This document shows positions 8,822 through 17,606 of a DNA stretch of 54,675 bases, one piece after another. Below the pieces are notes generated by a model. It searched no databases. It saw only the letters and a program-made list of their open reading frames with translations, and was not told the origin of the DNA. A program made the translations under genes and the position numbers. The number at the start of each line of letters is the position of its first letter. Positions within the stretch are counted from its first letter, which is position 1. This DNA comes from Nanobdellota archaeon. GTDB taxonomy: Archaea; Nanobdellota; Nanobdellia; Pacearchaeales; GW2011-AR1. The DNA lies in NCBI GenBank assembly GCA_018817405.1, contig JAHITZ010000025.1, forward strand, positions 1-54,675. Direction: 5' to 3'.

Positions 8822-9349
8822 ATGAAAATCAAAAACTTAAAGCCAAATGAAATTCTCACAACGAAAGATTTTCCAGTTCACAACCCCCACATATTAAAGA
8901 TTTATTTTAGCATTTGCAAAAAAGGTCATAAGAACATTCTTCCTCCAACTCCAGTTATTCCCCTATCAATCGGGCAGCCGCTATTAGATAACAAATCAAA
9001 GAAGGCTAAGGAATATAACGATAGAATAAAAACATTCATCAAAAAGAAGAAGGTGAAATACCTAATGCTTGATGGAAGTCATAAAACAACCGCTCTAGCC
9101 TTAAACCACAATAAGATAAATTCCGTCATTTTTGAGAAAGATGCAGATATTAAGGAGTTCGCCGATTTAGTTCACACAGGAGAAGTTTTTAGTTTATCAA
9201 CAAAGGAAACAATTAGAGATTCATTGCTAGAGATGGCGAATCATTTTAAAGATGCAAAATTTTTTGAATCCATAGAAGATAAAACAAAAAGGATGGTTAA
9301 AGAAAATGTCATACCCCTATACATGATCAAGCACTATAAAAGAAAATGA
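8822..9349 (+). CDS. ParB/sulfiredoxin-fold-like protein
   Basis: The 175-aa protein contains YLMLDGSHKTTALAL at residues ~78-92, which resembles the DGxHRxxA box of ParB/Srx-like NTP-binding or nuclease domains. The N-terminal LKPNEILTTKD resembles the first conserved segment of that fold. No DNA-binding HTH is evident. The ATG is preceded by an AGAGGCTG ribosome-binding-like stretch. It is the first gene of a nine-gene overlapping operon; its stop overlaps the start of the GNAT gene. It might regulate or modify a partner, but its role in a glycolytic operon is unknown. Confidence 0.55.
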   Translation: MKIKNLKPNEILTTKDFPVHNPHILKIYFSICKKGHKNILPPTPVIPLSIGQPLLDNKSKKAKEYNDRIKTFIKKKKVKYLMLDGSHKTTALALNHNKINSVIFEKDADIKEFADLVHTGEVFSLSTKETIRDSLLEMANHFKDAKFFESIEDKTKRMVKENVIPLYMIKHYKRK

Positions 9350-9843
9350 ACCTAAAACTAAGAAACCCAACTGAAAAAGACCTACCTCAGTTACACAAAC
9401 AAATAAACGACAAAGAAATCCACAAAAACATCCCGGAGATACCTTATCCATGCTCACTAAAAATTACCAAGAATATCCTTAAGGACATGATAAAAGAAAA
9501 TAAAGAGGGTAAGAAGAAAAATTTTATTATCAAAATTAATGGGAATATCGCAGGAGCTGCAGGCTTAACCAAACTTTCCAAAAAGCACAAAGCAGAAGTT
9601 TGGCTTTGGATTGGAAAGGATTATCGGGGGAAAGGCGTTGGAAGGAAAGTTTTAAAATTTGTTACTAAATTAGGTTTTGAGAAATTAAAATTAAAAAGGA
9701 TTTACGGCACATTACTCGCAAGCAACCGAGCATCTGAGAATCTGTTAAAGAAGTGCGAATACAAAAAAGAGGGCACTTTGAAAAAAAATGTGAAGATAAA
9801 AAATAAATTTGTTGATGAACTTATTTATGCAATAATAAAATGA
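9346..9843 (+). CDS. GNAT-family N-acetyltransferase (RimJ/RimL-like)
   Basis: At 165 aa it matches the RimJ/RimL branch of GNAT enzymes. The acetyl-CoA-binding segment DYRGKGVGRKVLKFV fits the (R/Q)GxG(K/R) motif. LLASNRASENLLKKCEYKKEG is the usual C-terminal pattern. It should transfer an acetyl group to an amine or protein N-terminus; the target is unknown. It overlaps both neighbours by ATGA junctions and is thus translationally coupled. Confidence 0.85.
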   Translation: MNLKLRNPTEKDLPQLHKQINDKEIHKNIPEIPYPCSLKITKNILKDMIKENKEGKKKNFIIKINGNIAGAAGLTKLSKKHKAEVWLWIGKDYRGKGVGRKVLKFVTKLGFEKLKLKRIYGTLLASNRASENLLKKCEYKKEGTLKKNVKIKNKFVDELIYAIIK

Positions 9844-10988
9844 ACCTCCTAACCAAATCCCTCCGCATCCTAAAATCCCTGCAACTAAAAAACGGAGGAA
9901 TCTTAGCAACACCTGCAGATGGAGCATACCCGTACATTTATCCAAGAGATTCAGTAATAGTTACAAAAGCTTTCAACGTCTCTGGTTTAACAAAACGCTC
10001 TGAAAAATTCTACCGCTTCCTAAACAAAAATGCAAAAATAGAACAATACAAGGAGATATTCCACAGATACACACCAAATGGCCTGCCCGCAGTCACAAGA
10101 AAGCATCAGCACGACAACACAGGCCTTGTCCTCCATGGAATCTACAATACATTCCTCTACAACAAAAACAAAGAATTCCTAGCAGACACATGGGCTCTTG
10201 TCAAAGGATGTGTAGCATCAATAGAAAAAAACATCAAGAGAGGTTTAATCTACACAGAAACAAGCATCCATGAATTTGAAAAACTAGAAAAAAGCCATGA
10301 AATCTGGGCAAACTGCGCCTGCTGCCGAGGTCTTTACGACGCAGCCGAAATAGCCAAAGTCCTCAATTGCAAAACAGAACAAAAACGCTGGTTCTCAGAA
10401 GCAAAACAATTACACAAAAATATAAAATCAAAACTCTTCAACAAACGCTCCAGCCTCTACATGAAAAACACAAAATACAAAACAGCAACAGACATCTCCC
10501 AACTCGCCCCATTCTATTTCAACTTAGACACAAACAAAACAATCCTTAAGAAAACCCTCGCCCATATAATGAAAAACCTTTGGTATGGAGAAACAGGAGG
10601 TATAAGACGTTTTAAGAAATTCGAGATTGCAAGAGATTGGCACTGGTATTCAGGCGGCTCTGGAGCCTGGGTTGCATTCACAGCCTGGTTAGCCCACTTT
10701 TATAAAAAAATAAACGACAAGAAAAACGCAAAACTCTGCGAATCATGGATAGAAAAAACCGCAACAAGAACCTCTGGCCTCCTCCCCGAACATGTAACAA
10801 TAAAAGAAGAATTCGACGAGTGGGAAGAGCATGAAATTGAATTCAACAAGCGCATTCTCAATGGCATGCGCCGTGCAGAAAAACTAAACAAAACATTCAA
10901 AAAGAAATACAACGAAGATCTCATATACTGGGCAACCCCGCTAGGCTGGGCTCACGCCGAGTATGTTTTACTAAAAAAGAAAAAATGA
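9840..10988 (+). CDS. GH15 glucoamylase-like glycoside hydrolase
   Basis: The 382-aa protein reads as the (alpha/alpha)6 catalytic domain of family GH15. YIYPRDSVIVTKA near the start fits the substrate-binding YPRD segment. SHEIWANCACCRGL and GLLPEHV are candidates for the regions carrying the general acid and base Glu. WATPLGWAHAEYV lies near the C-terminus, as in GH15. No signal peptide is seen, so it acts inside the cell, presumably releasing glucose from glucans or oligosaccharides. Being cotranscribed with PGI, PGM and PGK supports feeding internal glucan into glycolysis. Trehalase or phosphorylase activity cannot be excluded. Confidence 0.75.
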   Translation: MNLLTKSLRILKSLQLKNGGILATPADGAYPYIYPRDSVIVTKAFNVSGLTKRSEKFYRFLNKNAKIEQYKEIFHRYTPNGLPAVTRKHQHDNTGLVLHGIYNTFLYNKNKEFLADTWALVKGCVASIEKNIKRGLIYTETSIHEFEKLEKSHEIWANCACCRGLYDAAEIAKVLNCKTEQKRWFSEAKQLHKNIKSKLFNKRSSLYMKNTKYKTATDISQLAPFYFNLDTNKTILKKTLAHIMKNLWYGETGGIRRFKKFEIARDWHWYSGGSGAWVAFTAWLAHFYKKINDKKNAKLCESWIEKTATRTSGLLPEHVTIKEEFDEWEEHEIEFNKRILNGMRRAEKLNKTFKKKYNEDLIYWATPLGWAHAEYVLLKKKK

Positions 10989-11806
10989 CCTACAAGTTCA
11001 AAAAAGATAGATCTTTTGAATATCGATTCAAAGAAAGACAAAAGCTTATAGCCCCATTTATCCAAAAATACAAAAGTCCCGTTATAGTTCATGCTATTGA
11101 TAATACTAAAACTTTCAAAAAGATAATTGGGGAGGGAGGGTTGAAGACGCCAAAGGAACATGATGGAAAAAAGAAAACACCTTATATGGAAAAATTCTTG
11201 GGCTTCGACAACCGGATCTTTTTCAGCCTAGGATTTTTCTACACGACCGCTTATGATTTTAAGTATTGTTTAATTTTTAGCTTAGATATGTTAAAAAATC
11301 TTGAGTATTATAGAAAGTCCATATCCTGGCAGCCCTATAAAAAAGTAGTAGATTTTTGGCATGAGAAGGATCCGACATATCTAGAAAGATTAGCCAGATC
11401 GTCAAAGGTTGCTAGGGGAGTTATAAATCGATACCACAATGAAGAAGTCAACGGAAAGAAAAGAACAATACTCGATTTCTGGAAAATAGAAGAAGAGCTA
11501 TTCCGGGCGATACGCAAATATAAAGACTTTAACAAATTAAATCGCCTAATTAAGAAAACAGTAAAGGACCTCAAATTAATATATCCAGATTCCAAAAAGG
11601 ACGCATTAAAAGCAATTAACAATTACCGTGGTACGCCTGAGATCCTATCAAACAAATCAATAGAACTTCCGAACAATAAGAATTTTTTAGGTTTTTACAT
11701 TAAAGGCAAAACATCTAAAAGAACACTTGACCTGTTAAAGAAAGAGTATCCGGATAAAATCTTATTTAACGGAAAGAAAATTAAAAAAATAGGGGATATT
11801 AAATGA
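10985..11806 (+). CDS. Uncharacterised protein in glycolysis operon
   Basis: The 273-aa soluble protein overlaps both neighbours by 4 bp. The N-terminal ~100 residues (VIVHAIDNTKTFKKIIGEGGLK, then RIFFSLGF and YCLIFSLDM) loosely recall ADP-ribosyltransferase-like folds, in which a strand, a helix with an I..GL pattern and an FxS strand occur in order. This is only a shape resemblance. The C-terminal part is lysine-rich and helical, ending in FLGFYIKGK and DKILFNGKKI. No family recognised. Coupling to PGI suggests a role linked to sugar metabolism or its control, but that is inference. Confidence 0.5.
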   Translation: MTYKFKKDRSFEYRFKERQKLIAPFIQKYKSPVIVHAIDNTKTFKKIIGEGGLKTPKEHDGKKKTPYMEKFLGFDNRIFFSLGFFYTTAYDFKYCLIFSLDMLKNLEYYRKSISWQPYKKVVDFWHEKDPTYLERLARSSKVARGVINRYHNEEVNGKKRTILDFWKIEEELFRAIRKYKDFNKLNRLIKKTVKDLKLIYPDSKKDALKAINNYRGTPEILSNKSIELPNNKNFLGFYIKGKTSKRTLDLLKKEYPDKILFNGKKIKKIGDIK

Positions 11807-12267
11807 AACCTTCCAAAAAAACCATCAGAGAACTTGAAAAATATCATGATAAAAAGAAAGTAGTAAAAGTAAAAGATATGAAAGACTTCTTTCTAAAAAA
11901 AGAACCAAAAAATAATAACTTAGTGTACGAGGTCTTCATTAAAAATTATTCTCCAATGAATTTTGCCCTTACAATACTCAACCCCGGAACTGTTGGAAAA
12001 GAGTTCTACATGACAAAGGGCCATGTCCACAAAACCAAGATGCAAGAGTTCTATATCTTACTCGAGGGCAAAGGCAAATTAATCTTACAAAAAGGCGCTC
12101 TAAAAGAAATTAATCTAAAAAAGAAAGAACTTAACCTTGTCCCCTCTGGTTTCGCTCACAGGTTAATCAACACTGGCAAAACAAAGCTCAAAGTCCTAAC
12201 AATCTATCATGAAGATTCAAAACCACAGTACGGGGTAAAATTCAAAAAAAGGTTCAATAAGAAATGA
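11803..12267 (+). CDS. pgi: Glucose-6-phosphate isomerase, archaeal cupin type
   Basis: The enzyme interconverts glucose 6-phosphate and fructose 6-phosphate. It is a single cupin domain of 154 aa with the metal ligands in GHVHKTKMQEFYILLEG (two His and a Glu) and a later His in GFAHRLINTG. This matches the metal-dependent cPGI known from Euryarchaeota such as Pyrococcus, which is unrelated to the conventional PGI. The N-terminal ~50 residues carry the family's lead-in helix (RELEKYHDKK). Start and stop overlap neighbours by ATGA. Confidence 0.88.
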   Translation: MKPSKKTIRELEKYHDKKKVVKVKDMKDFFLKKEPKNNNLVYEVFIKNYSPMNFALTILNPGTVGKEFYMTKGHVHKTKMQEFYILLEGKGKLILQKGALKEINLKKKELNLVPSGFAHRLINTGKTKLKVLTIYHEDSKPQYGVKFKKRFNKK

Positions 12268-12893
12268 AACTCTACCTAGTCCGTCACGCACAATCACTAA
12301 GAAACGCCCGCATAGCTTCAGATATAGACGCAAACTTAACCGAAATTGGACAAGAACAAGCGAAACGCCTTGGTTCATACATCAAAGACATAAAGTTCCA
12401 CAAAATCTACTGCAGCCCATTAAAAAGAACAAGAAAAACCCTTGAGAAAATACAACCTTTCGTTGAGAAAACCCCAATGGCATTCTCTAAAAAAATGATT
12501 GAATTCAACATGGGCATCTTCGGCAAAGGAGGCATAGATGACTGGAGCTCATTTTTCAAAGCAGCTGAAAACGAAGGTGTTCCATCCCACTTGTTCAAAC
12601 CAAAAAACGGAGAAAGTCTCCAGGGCTGCTACCACCGCGCCGGCAAATTCTACCGGGAACTATTAAAAAAACACCCAAAACAAAACATCCTCCTAGTCGG
12701 CCACGGCCTATTCTTCCTACACCTAATCCTAAATTCCCTAAATCTAAGCGTAACAGAAGGAAAATACTACACCCTCAGCAACGCCAGCATCTCAATCCTA
12801 GAGACAAGCCCCAAAGGCAAAGTCACCCACTTCACCTTCAACGATCTCAGCCATCTCATCAAGGAAGGCATCAAGCTAAAGGAAGGAAGATGA
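12264..12893 (+). CDS. Histidine phosphatase-superfamily phosphoglycerate mutase-like protein
   Basis: At 209 aa it has the phosphoacceptor motif YLVRHAQSLRN at residues 3-13, CSPLKRTRKTLE and the second catalytic His in LLVGHGLFF. These are the hallmarks of the RHG superfamily. Position directly before pgk suggests phosphoglycerate mutase activity (3-PG to 2-PG). Many family members are instead phosphatases of sugar phosphates, and archaea commonly use the unrelated cofactor-independent enzyme. Function is therefore inferred from context. It overlaps both neighbours by 4 bp. Confidence 0.8.
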   Translation: MKLYLVRHAQSLRNARIASDIDANLTEIGQEQAKRLGSYIKDIKFHKIYCSPLKRTRKTLEKIQPFVEKTPMAFSKKMIEFNMGIFGKGGIDDWSSFFKAAENEGVPSHLFKPKNGESLQGCYHRAGKFYRELLKKHPKQNILLVGHGLFFLHLILNSLNLSVTEGKYYTLSNASISILETSPKGKVTHFTFNDLSHLIKEGIKLKEGR

Positions 12894-14023
12894 AACTCCC
12901 AACACTCTCAACCTTAAACGTTCGCAACAAACGCGTCCTCATCAGGTTGGACCTTAACACAGAGATAATAAAAGGCAAAGCACAATTCTCAGCTAGAATG
13001 AAAGCCCACCTCATTACATTGAAAGAACTCAAAAAGAAAAAAGCCAAAACAATTATCCTCGCACACCAATCCCGCCCAGGCAAACCAGACTTCACTTCAC
13101 TAAAACAACACGCCAAACTCCTTAAAGTTAAGTTCGTCCCAGACATTTTAGGAAAAAAAGCAGTCTCTGCAATCACATCACTCAAACCAGGTCAAGTCCT
13201 CTTACTAGAAAACATCCGCTCAATCAAAGATGAATTTAACCAATCCCTAAAGAACAATGACCTCATCAACATTCTAGCACCACTATTTGACATCTACCTA
13301 AACGACGCATTCTCAGTCAGCCATCGCTCCCAAACTTCTGTTACAGGCTTTCCTCAAGTCCTCAAATCAGGCATAGGCAGAGTTTTAGAATCAGAACTCA
13401 AACATTTACAAAAGATAAAAGTCAAAAATGCCCTCTTCATCCTTGGCGGAGCAAAACCAAAAGAGAATATCGACATATTAAAGAAAAACAAAAATGTAAT
13501 AACAACAGGCATCTTCGGTCAGCTCTGCACGATTGCTAAAGGCCACAATCTCGGCGCACAAAACAAATTCTTAAAAGACAAAGTCAAAGAATTTGTTCCA
13601 AAACTAAAACCCCTTGTAAAAAATATCCAAACCCCTATTGATTTTGCAGTCCGGGTGGAAGGTAACAAACGAAAAGAAATCCCATTAGAAGACTTCCCAA
13701 GCAAATACGAAATCTTTGACATTGGAAAAAAAACCCAGGCTCTTTGCATAAAGAAGATCAAGCAGGCAAAATACATCTTTATGAAAGGCGTTGCAGGCTA
13801 CTGCGAAGATCTCAAATTCTGCCAAGGAACACACGCAATCTTCAAAGCCATCACCAAAAGCAAAGCCTTCTCACTCGTAGGTGGCGGCCACACAACCGAC
13901 GCAATACAAAAACTAAAGATTAATAAATCTCGCTTTGGTTATATTAGTCTAAGTGGCGGAGCCTTAGATGAATATATCGCGGGCAAGAAGCTTCCAGGAA
14001 TTGAGGCCCTAAAAAAGAAGTGA
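12890..14023 (+). CDS. pgk: Phosphoglycerate kinase
   Basis: The enzyme makes ATP from 1,3-bisphosphoglycerate. At 377 aa it is slightly short for the family. Signatures: RVLIRLDLNTEI (substrate-binding strand), AHQSRPGKPDF, LLLENIRS, LNDAFSVSHR, FILGGAKPKENI, and near the C-terminus VGGGHTTDAI followed by LSGGALDEYIAGKKLPGIEAL. It is translationally coupled to the upstream mutase-like gene. The third residue group of the substrate motif reads DLN rather than DFN. Confidence 0.93.
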   Translation: MKLPTLSTLNVRNKRVLIRLDLNTEIIKGKAQFSARMKAHLITLKELKKKKAKTIILAHQSRPGKPDFTSLKQHAKLLKVKFVPDILGKKAVSAITSLKPGQVLLLENIRSIKDEFNQSLKNNDLINILAPLFDIYLNDAFSVSHRSQTSVTGFPQVLKSGIGRVLESELKHLQKIKVKNALFILGGAKPKENIDILKKNKNVITTGIFGQLCTIAKGHNLGAQNKFLKDKVKEFVPKLKPLVKNIQTPIDFAVRVEGNKRKEIPLEDFPSKYEIFDIGKKTQALCIKKIKQAKYIFMKGVAGYCEDLKFCQGTHAIFKAITKSKAFSLVGGGHTTDAIQKLKINKSRFGYISLSGGALDEYIAGKKLPGIEALKKK

Positions 14024-14025
14024 AA

Positions 14026-14961
14026 ATGTACGACATAATAACCTTCGGCGGAGCAGTTGTTGACGCTTTCCTAGACACAGACATCCCACAAAAAGGAAAA
14101 GACATTTGCTACACCTCTGGATCCAAAATAGCAGTCAAAAGGTTAGAATTCTCAACCGGCGGCGGCGGAACAAACACTGCGGCAACATTCGCAAACCTCG
14201 GTCTCAAAACAGGAGCAATAATTAAAATAGGCAAAGACTCCAACTCTGAGCTAATACTCAAAGAACTAAAACAAAGAAAAATTACATTCCTAGGAAAACA
14301 AGAACCCGGCCTTACAGACTTCTCAGTAATCCTAGACAGCAAAGAACACAACCGAACAATCCTGACATTCAAAGAAAAATCAAACTCCATCTCATACAAA
14401 GACATTCCATTAAACAAACTAAAAACAAAATGGTTCTACTTCGCATCTCTGGACAACATCTCGCTAAAAACACAAATCAAACTAGCCTCATACTCTAAAA
14501 GAAAAGGCATCAAACTCGCCTACAACCCTTCTAGCTACCTAACAAAAAAAGGACCATCATATATTAAAGAAATCCTAAAGCACTGCGATGCACTAATCCT
14601 CAATGGTTCCGAAGCGAAACAATTAATCAAAAAAGGCGATCTCTTCAAAGGTCTTCACAAGTTAGGCCCAAAAATAGTCGCAATAACCTTCGGCAAAAAA
14701 GGCACTTCTGTTTCAAACACCAAGGAAAAATTCACAGCACTACCAAGAAAAATCAAAGTCAAAGAACGCACAGGCGCAGGAGATGCATTCGCTTCTGGTT
14801 TCGTAGCAAGCTTAGTAAAATCAAGCGATCTAGAAACAGCAATCATCGCAGGCTCCTTGAACGCAGAATCAGTAATCCAAATCCCAGGAGCAAAGAACGG
14901 CCTCCTAACCTGGCAAGAAATGTCCAAGGAACTAAAAAAAAGTAAGATTAAAATCTTATGA
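14026..14961 (+). CDS. PfkB-family carbohydrate kinase
   Basis: The product is a ribokinase-fold kinase. N-terminal FGGAVVDAFLDTD and STGGGGTNTAAT form the substrate-binding face. The C-terminal RTGAGDAFASGFVA holds the anion hole and catalytic Asp. I prefer ATG 14026 to the GTG at 14020, which overlaps the pgk stop, because the conserved strand begins right after it. In this operon (PGI, mutase, PGK) the obvious candidate role is phosphorylation of fructose 6-phosphate, but nucleoside or other sugar substrates are equally possible from sequence. About 312 aa, normal for the family. Confidence 0.82.
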   Translation: MYDIITFGGAVVDAFLDTDIPQKGKDICYTSGSKIAVKRLEFSTGGGGTNTAATFANLGLKTGAIIKIGKDSNSELILKELKQRKITFLGKQEPGLTDFSVILDSKEHNRTILTFKEKSNSISYKDIPLNKLKTKWFYFASLDNISLKTQIKLASYSKRKGIKLAYNPSSYLTKKGPSYIKEILKHCDALILNGSEAKQLIKKGDLFKGLHKLGPKIVAITFGKKGTSVSNTKEKFTALPRKIKVKERTGAGDAFASGFVASLVKSSDLETAIIAGSLNAESVIQIPGAKNGLLTWQEMSKELKKSKIKIL

Positions 14962-15641
14962 AAAAAAGAAAAAAGAAAATCCTGACATTCTCCTTTCTCG
15001 TACTTTTAATTCTAATCTTAGCCGGCTCGTATTACTCGTACATCTCAGAAGGAATTATTTATTCAATCGCAACAAACGACACAGATTATGTTGTTAACTA
15101 CATTAACTCATTCGGAAGCCTCGCGGCACTCATCCTCATCCTTCTCGTAATCCTTGAAGTTGTCGCAGCCCCAATACCACATCTCATCCTTTACGTTGTC
15201 TCCGGAATACTCTTCGGCACCTTCCTCGGCGGCTTCCTAGTCCTCGCAGGAAACTTAATCGGAGCCGCCTTAGCATTCATAATCGCCAGAACAATTGCAA
15301 GAGAATACATATCAAAAAAGATTGAGGGCAAAAACAAAAGAAGGTTTGACAAACTTTCAGAGAAATACGGAGCATTTGCAATCTTCTTCCTAAGAATCAA
15401 CCCAATCACCTCATCCGACATCTTCAGTTACCTAGCAGGTCTAAGCAAAATGAAACTCTCCCACTTCTTAATCGGCACAGCCCTCGGCCTCGCCCCACTC
15501 GTCTTCATCCAAACCTACCTCGGCGCCGACATAATCAAAAACAACCCTATTTTATTCCTAATCTTCATCGCAGCAAGCCTCGCCTACTTCATAATCTTCA
15601 TCTACTTGATAATACATTTCATATTGAAGAAGAAGAAATAA
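14958..15641 (+). CDS. VTT-domain (TVP38/DedA-like) membrane protein
   Basis: The 227-aa protein has about five to six membrane segments. The VTT core is recognisable: PIPHLILYVVSGILFG, then GGFLVLAGNLIGAALAFIIAR, the soluble loop with RFDKLSEKYG, and LRINPITSSDIFSYLAGLSKM before another helix pair. DedA/TMEM41-type proteins act in lipid scrambling or membrane homeostasis. It closes the glycolytic operon with a 4-bp overlap and ends in a lysine-rich tail. It is convergent with the YjbQ-like gene. Confidence 0.8.
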   Translation: MKKRKKKILTFSFLVLLILILAGSYYSYISEGIIYSIATNDTDYVVNYINSFGSLAALILILLVILEVVAAPIPHLILYVVSGILFGTFLGGFLVLAGNLIGAALAFIIARTIAREYISKKIEGKNKRRFDKLSEKYGAFAIFFLRINPITSSDIFSYLAGLSKMKLSHFLIGTALGLAPLVFIQTYLGADIIKNNPILFLIFIAASLAYFIIFIYLIIHFILKKKK

Positions 15642-15642
15642 C

Positions 15643-16059
15643 TTATTCTCCCACCACCTGCACCACAATCTCTCTCGATCTAGCACGATTATCAAAATCC
15701 ATAAGAACAATCTGCTGCCAGGTTCCCAACAGCAACTCTCCATTTGAAAAAGGCACAATTACCGAAGGTCCTAACAATGAAGCCCTAACATGACTATGCC
15801 CATTTCCATCTCCCCACCTCTCGTTATGATAATAATCTTTATCCGAAGGTACCACTCGCTCAAACATCTCCTTCAAATCTTTTTCCAAACCCGGCTCATA
15901 CTCAACAGTTGTCACGCCAGCTGTCGAACCAGAAACAAAAACCAAAACATGCCCCTCCTGAACGCCACTCTTATCAACCTTCGACTGCACCTCTCGCGTT
16001 ATATCAATCACATCTGTATTTCCTTTCGTCTTGATATTTATTTTTTCTTTTTTTATCAT
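15643..16059 (-). CDS. YjbQ/UPF0047-family protein
   Basis: The 138-aa protein matches the UPF0047 (YjbQ) family: GHVLVFVSGSTAGVTTVEYEPGL, ERVVPSDKDYYHNERWGDGNGHSHVRASLLGPS and LGTWQQIVLMDFD. The conserved His and Asp residues form a small-molecule site. Some bacterial members have weak thiamine-phosphate synthase activity; the physiological role is unclear. The family size is 130-140 aa, so it is complete. The upstream 170 bp (16060-16226) has no gene I can support; it holds a small inverted repeat around AAGAAGCTTATAATTTCTTC. Confidence 0.85.
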   Translation of the reverse strand: MIKKEKINIKTKGNTDVIDITREVQSKVDKSGVQEGHVLVFVSGSTAGVTTVEYEPGLEKDLKEMFERVVPSDKDYYHNERWGDGNGHSHVRASLLGPSVIVPFSNGELLLGTWQQIVLMDFDNRARSREIVVQVVGE

Positions 16060-16226
16060 TTCTAAAAACCCCTGACCCCAAAATACTCTCCCCTACACGA
16101 AACCAAGGACCAAGAAGCTTATAATTTCTTCGGACGCGTCAGCGCTAAGCTTCGAACTGTATGTCTAGGCACGAATCTCCAATAAAACATTCAAGAGTAA
16201 AACACTTAGCGTAAAAAAATAAAGGG

Positions 16227-17300
16227 GTGCAGAAAACTTATGTGATTCTGCGCTATATTAAAGAAAGAATTTATAAGGAAACAAGTTTTTTACATTACGT
16301 GAGTGAAAGAAGAGACTCTTACAAAAAAGTCGCTAAAAATATATTGCATCTCATAGCAAAACATTATTCTTATTTGGCATTGCGTGAAGAAGAATTCAAG
16401 AAAGCAAGTTCAGCCCTACAGAATAGGGTGGATAAAATAAAAGATGATGAAAAATTCATCAAACACGTATTAAAATCTTTATTCATTATGAGAGACCCTC
16501 ATATCAGAATTGTTGACGGGACCGGAAAAGGTATTGGGACCCATGAATTCAAAAAACGTAAAAACTACAACGGAGAATTATTAAAAAAATACTTTAAGGG
16601 GAAAAATAATAATAAGGCAATCGTTTCCAGGAAGAAGGGCAATTTAATTTATATAAGAATTGGAAGTTTAGCAGATAGATATAGATCGGACTTAGAGAAG
16701 ATGTATCGTGAAATCAATTTTGGAAAATACCATAAATGGATAATTGATTTAAGAGCAAATAAAGGCGGAAATGACTCCTTAGCAAACAGACTAATAAAAA
16801 ATTTGGCAGGGTTAGGAGATCCTTTCATCTCTTCCCATGCTAGGTTTAGAACTAATGAAAAAAATCCAAAGCAGTTATCTGAATTCACTCCCAATTACGT
16901 ATTTCCCGGAAAGAAATATCAACAAAAAGATATAGTTGTTCTAATTGGAAATAACACCTATAGTTCTGCAGAATTAGTAACCATGGATCTAGCTGCAATA
17001 CCTGGAACAGTTCTGATAGGGGATATAACTGGAGGCGGAAGCGCGCGCCCTGAAAGATATCTAGTTGATGGCCCGTTAGTAGGTAAAAAAATTGACAATA
17101 ACAAAAATCCCTTGAAACACAAGTCTAGATTTGCATTAGATATTCCATCATGGCTGAAATACCGTTTAGATCAGTTCCTTTTACAAGACAGGGGGATAGC
17201 ACCACACATTTTCATTCCTGCTTCGAAATCAATAATTGGCAAAAGAGACATTGTTTTAGAGAAGGCGCTTGAGTTTCACAGAAATCCACTCATCTGTTAG
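16227..17300 (+). CDS. S41-family serine peptidase
   Basis: The 357-aa protein reads as a peptidase S41 catalytic domain. GNLIYIRIGSL and KWIIDLRANKGGND form the crossover strand and the D(L)RxNxGG motif. VLIGNNTYSSAELVTMDL carries the nucleophile Ser, followed by VLIGDITGGGSARPE. No Lys follows at the Ctp position, so it resembles the S41B (tricorn/IRBP-like) branch rather than tail-specific protease. No signal peptide or PDZ domain is clear; the N-terminal ~90 residues are helical and charged. The start is GTG after AAAGGG; the next in-frame ATG is far downstream. It ends about 50 bp from the convergent tRNA-Ser gene. Confidence 0.75.
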   Translation: MQKTYVILRYIKERIYKETSFLHYVSERRDSYKKVAKNILHLIAKHYSYLALREEEFKKASSALQNRVDKIKDDEKFIKHVLKSLFIMRDPHIRIVDGTGKGIGTHEFKKRKNYNGELLKKYFKGKNNNKAIVSRKKGNLIYIRIGSLADRYRSDLEKMYREINFGKYHKWIIDLRANKGGNDSLANRLIKNLAGLGDPFISSHARFRTNEKNPKQLSEFTPNYVFPGKKYQQKDIVVLIGNNTYSSAELVTMDLAAIPGTVLIGDITGGGSARPERYLVDGPLVGKKIDNNKNPLKHKSRFALDIPSWLKYRLDQFLLQDRGIAPHIFIPASKSIIGKRDIVLEKALEFHRNPLIC

Positions 17301-17353
17301 ACTATGAGGCAGGGTTATTGGAGATTTGGTCAAGACCCAGTTAGGAAAAATGA

Positions 17354-17514
17354 CGCCAGCGAGAGGATTCGAACCTCTGCTCCTGTTAAGGAATCGGTTA
17401 GCTCGGAAACAAGTCCGCAGGACCTATTGCAGTTTCTTTGATGCGTACTACTTTCTTTTCGAAAGAAATTAGTACTTTCGAGACCGACGCGTTAGACCAC
17501 TCCGCCACGCTGGC
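17354..17514 (-). tRNA. tRNA-Ser(CGA) with a 77-nt intron
   Basis: Read on the minus strand, the acceptor arms are GCCAGCG and CGCTGGC. The T arm contains AGGTTCGAATCCT, and a long variable arm (TTCCTTAACAGGAGC) marks a class II tRNA. The anticodon loop reads CT-CGA-AA between stems TCGGT and ACCGA. After the A at position 37 an intron of about 77 nt (17400-17476) interrupts the loop, the canonical archaeal 37/38 site. The intron starts with a strong hairpin (GTACTAATTTCTTT paired with AAGAAAGTAGTAC). A TATA-like AATTATAAACTGG precedes the gene on the minus strand. Confidence 0.9.
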
Positions 17515-17606
17515 ATAAAATATTAAAATTTCCCCAGTTTATAATTTTAACCATTAGTAGTAAGTTTTAAAAACCACTTTTCTCTAAAATCTTTACTAAG
17601 GAGAAA

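Noticed and set aside
17354-17514. tRNA-Ser as the integration site of the mobile element
   Set aside because: The element starts about 2.7 kb away, and no fragment of the tRNA 3' end was found near either candidate end of the element.
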